A stretch of 5,329 bases of DNA from positions 1 to 5,329 of the forward strand of contig JAGQSP010000468.1 in the NCBI GenBank assembly GCA_020439485.1, read 5' to 3'. Made by a program: the position numbers and the translations under genes. This DNA comes from Acidimicrobiales bacterium. GTDB lineage: Bacteria > Actinomycetota > Acidimicrobiia > Acidimicrobiales > Poriferisodalaceae. Each line of letters starts with the position of its first letter. The stretch's first letter is position 1. Below, in pieces: positions 5,079 through 5,329 of the stretch. The notes under the pieces were generated by a model. The model saw only the letters and a list, made by a program, of their open reading frames with translations, did no database searches and had not been told where the DNA came from.

Positions 5079-5329
5079 ATGCCAACCACCGACATCCAGG
5101 CCATCGTCGAAGCGGGCTTCGACGAGATCGCATCGATCGGATCCGACACCACCGGTGACGTTCGTTACGCAGTGCTGCAGGCGTTGGATCTGCTCGACAG
5201 CGGCGAGTTGAGGGTCGCCGAGAAGGTCGGCGGTGAATGGGTTGTGAACGAGTGGGTCAAAAAGGCGGTGCTGTTGTCGTTTCGCCTGCACGACAACCAA
5301 GTCATCGGCGGCGGTCCGGGTCATGGAAC
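5079..5329 (+). CDS. dapD: DapD, tetrahydrodipicolinate N-succinyltransferase (partial, C-terminus beyond window end)
   Basis: The enzyme transfers succinyl from succinyl-CoA to tetrahydrodipicolinate in the succinylase branch of lysine/diaminopimelate synthesis, in the cytoplasm. Only 83 codons of an expected 270-280 are present: the N-terminal helical domain. The stretch LLDSGELRVAEKVGGEWVVN (residues 38-57), followed by EWVKKAVLLSFRLHDNQVI (58-76), closely matches E. coli DapD, which I recall as LLDSGALRVAEK...W.KKAVLLSFRINDNQVI. The left-handed beta-helix catalytic domain lies beyond the window. The ATG start places the conserved segment within one residue of its position in E. coli, so the start is well supported. 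No strong Shine-Dalgarno is seen (GAG in CTTGAGCC just before the ATG). It is divergent from the membrane-protein gene, with 31 bases between starts. It is of the proteobacterial DapD type rather than the longer actinobacterial type of Mycobacterium. Confidence 0.93.
   Translation, partial: MPTTDIQAIVEAGFDEIASIGSDTTGDVRYAVLQALDLLDSGELRVAEKVGGEWVVNEWVKKAVLLSFRLHDNQVIGGGPGHG

Noticed and set aside
5048..5152. N-terminal extension of the membrane protein up to codon 191
   Set aside because: It would run through the divergent dapD start and its first 24 codons, and the added residues look unstructured. The GTG at 5047 with a −10 box fits better.

Overview
The window reads as a dense, high-GC actinobacterial chromosome segment. 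An Acidimicrobiia-like member is my best guess from protein style, from −10 boxes placed as in leaderless genes, and from GTG and TTG starts, but this is not proven. Five protein genes fill almost all of it. Two of them run off the ends. No RNA gene, insertion sequence, CRISPR array or stretch over 100 bases without a gene was found.

Left to right: (1) on the minus strand, the first 318 codons of menD (SEPHCHC synthase), cut by the window start. (2) Immediately upstream and overlapping menD by 4 bases, an unusual 644-residue protein with an apparently complete MerR-type DNA-binding regulator (about residues 1-205) in front of a complete isochorismate synthase (about residues 230-644). (3) A 72-base gap holding the promoter of this fusion gene, with a −10 box six bases before the ATG and two tandem 14-bp dyads. 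(4) On the minus strand, a 511-residue AMP-forming acyl-CoA synthetase with its own promoter and Shine-Dalgarno. (5) On the minus strand, a 156-residue protein with two membrane segments and an unassigned C-terminal domain. (6) Divergent on the plus strand, the first 83 codons of dapD (tetrahydrodipicolinate N-succinyltransferase, E. coli type), cut by the window end.

The fused MenF and MenD carry out the first two committed steps of menaquinone synthesis (chorismate to isochorismate to SEPHCHC) and look translationally coupled. The most interesting feature is the physical joining of a MerR regulator to the pathway's entry enzyme, combined with an operator-like pair of dyads on its own promoter. 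This suggests, as a hypothesis only, a self-regulating enzyme that couples chorismate or isochorismate status to transcription of the men operon. The acyl-CoA synthetase is probably a fatty-acid or other carboxylate activator. It is adjacent to the men genes but separately promoted, and it could in principle serve as MenE.
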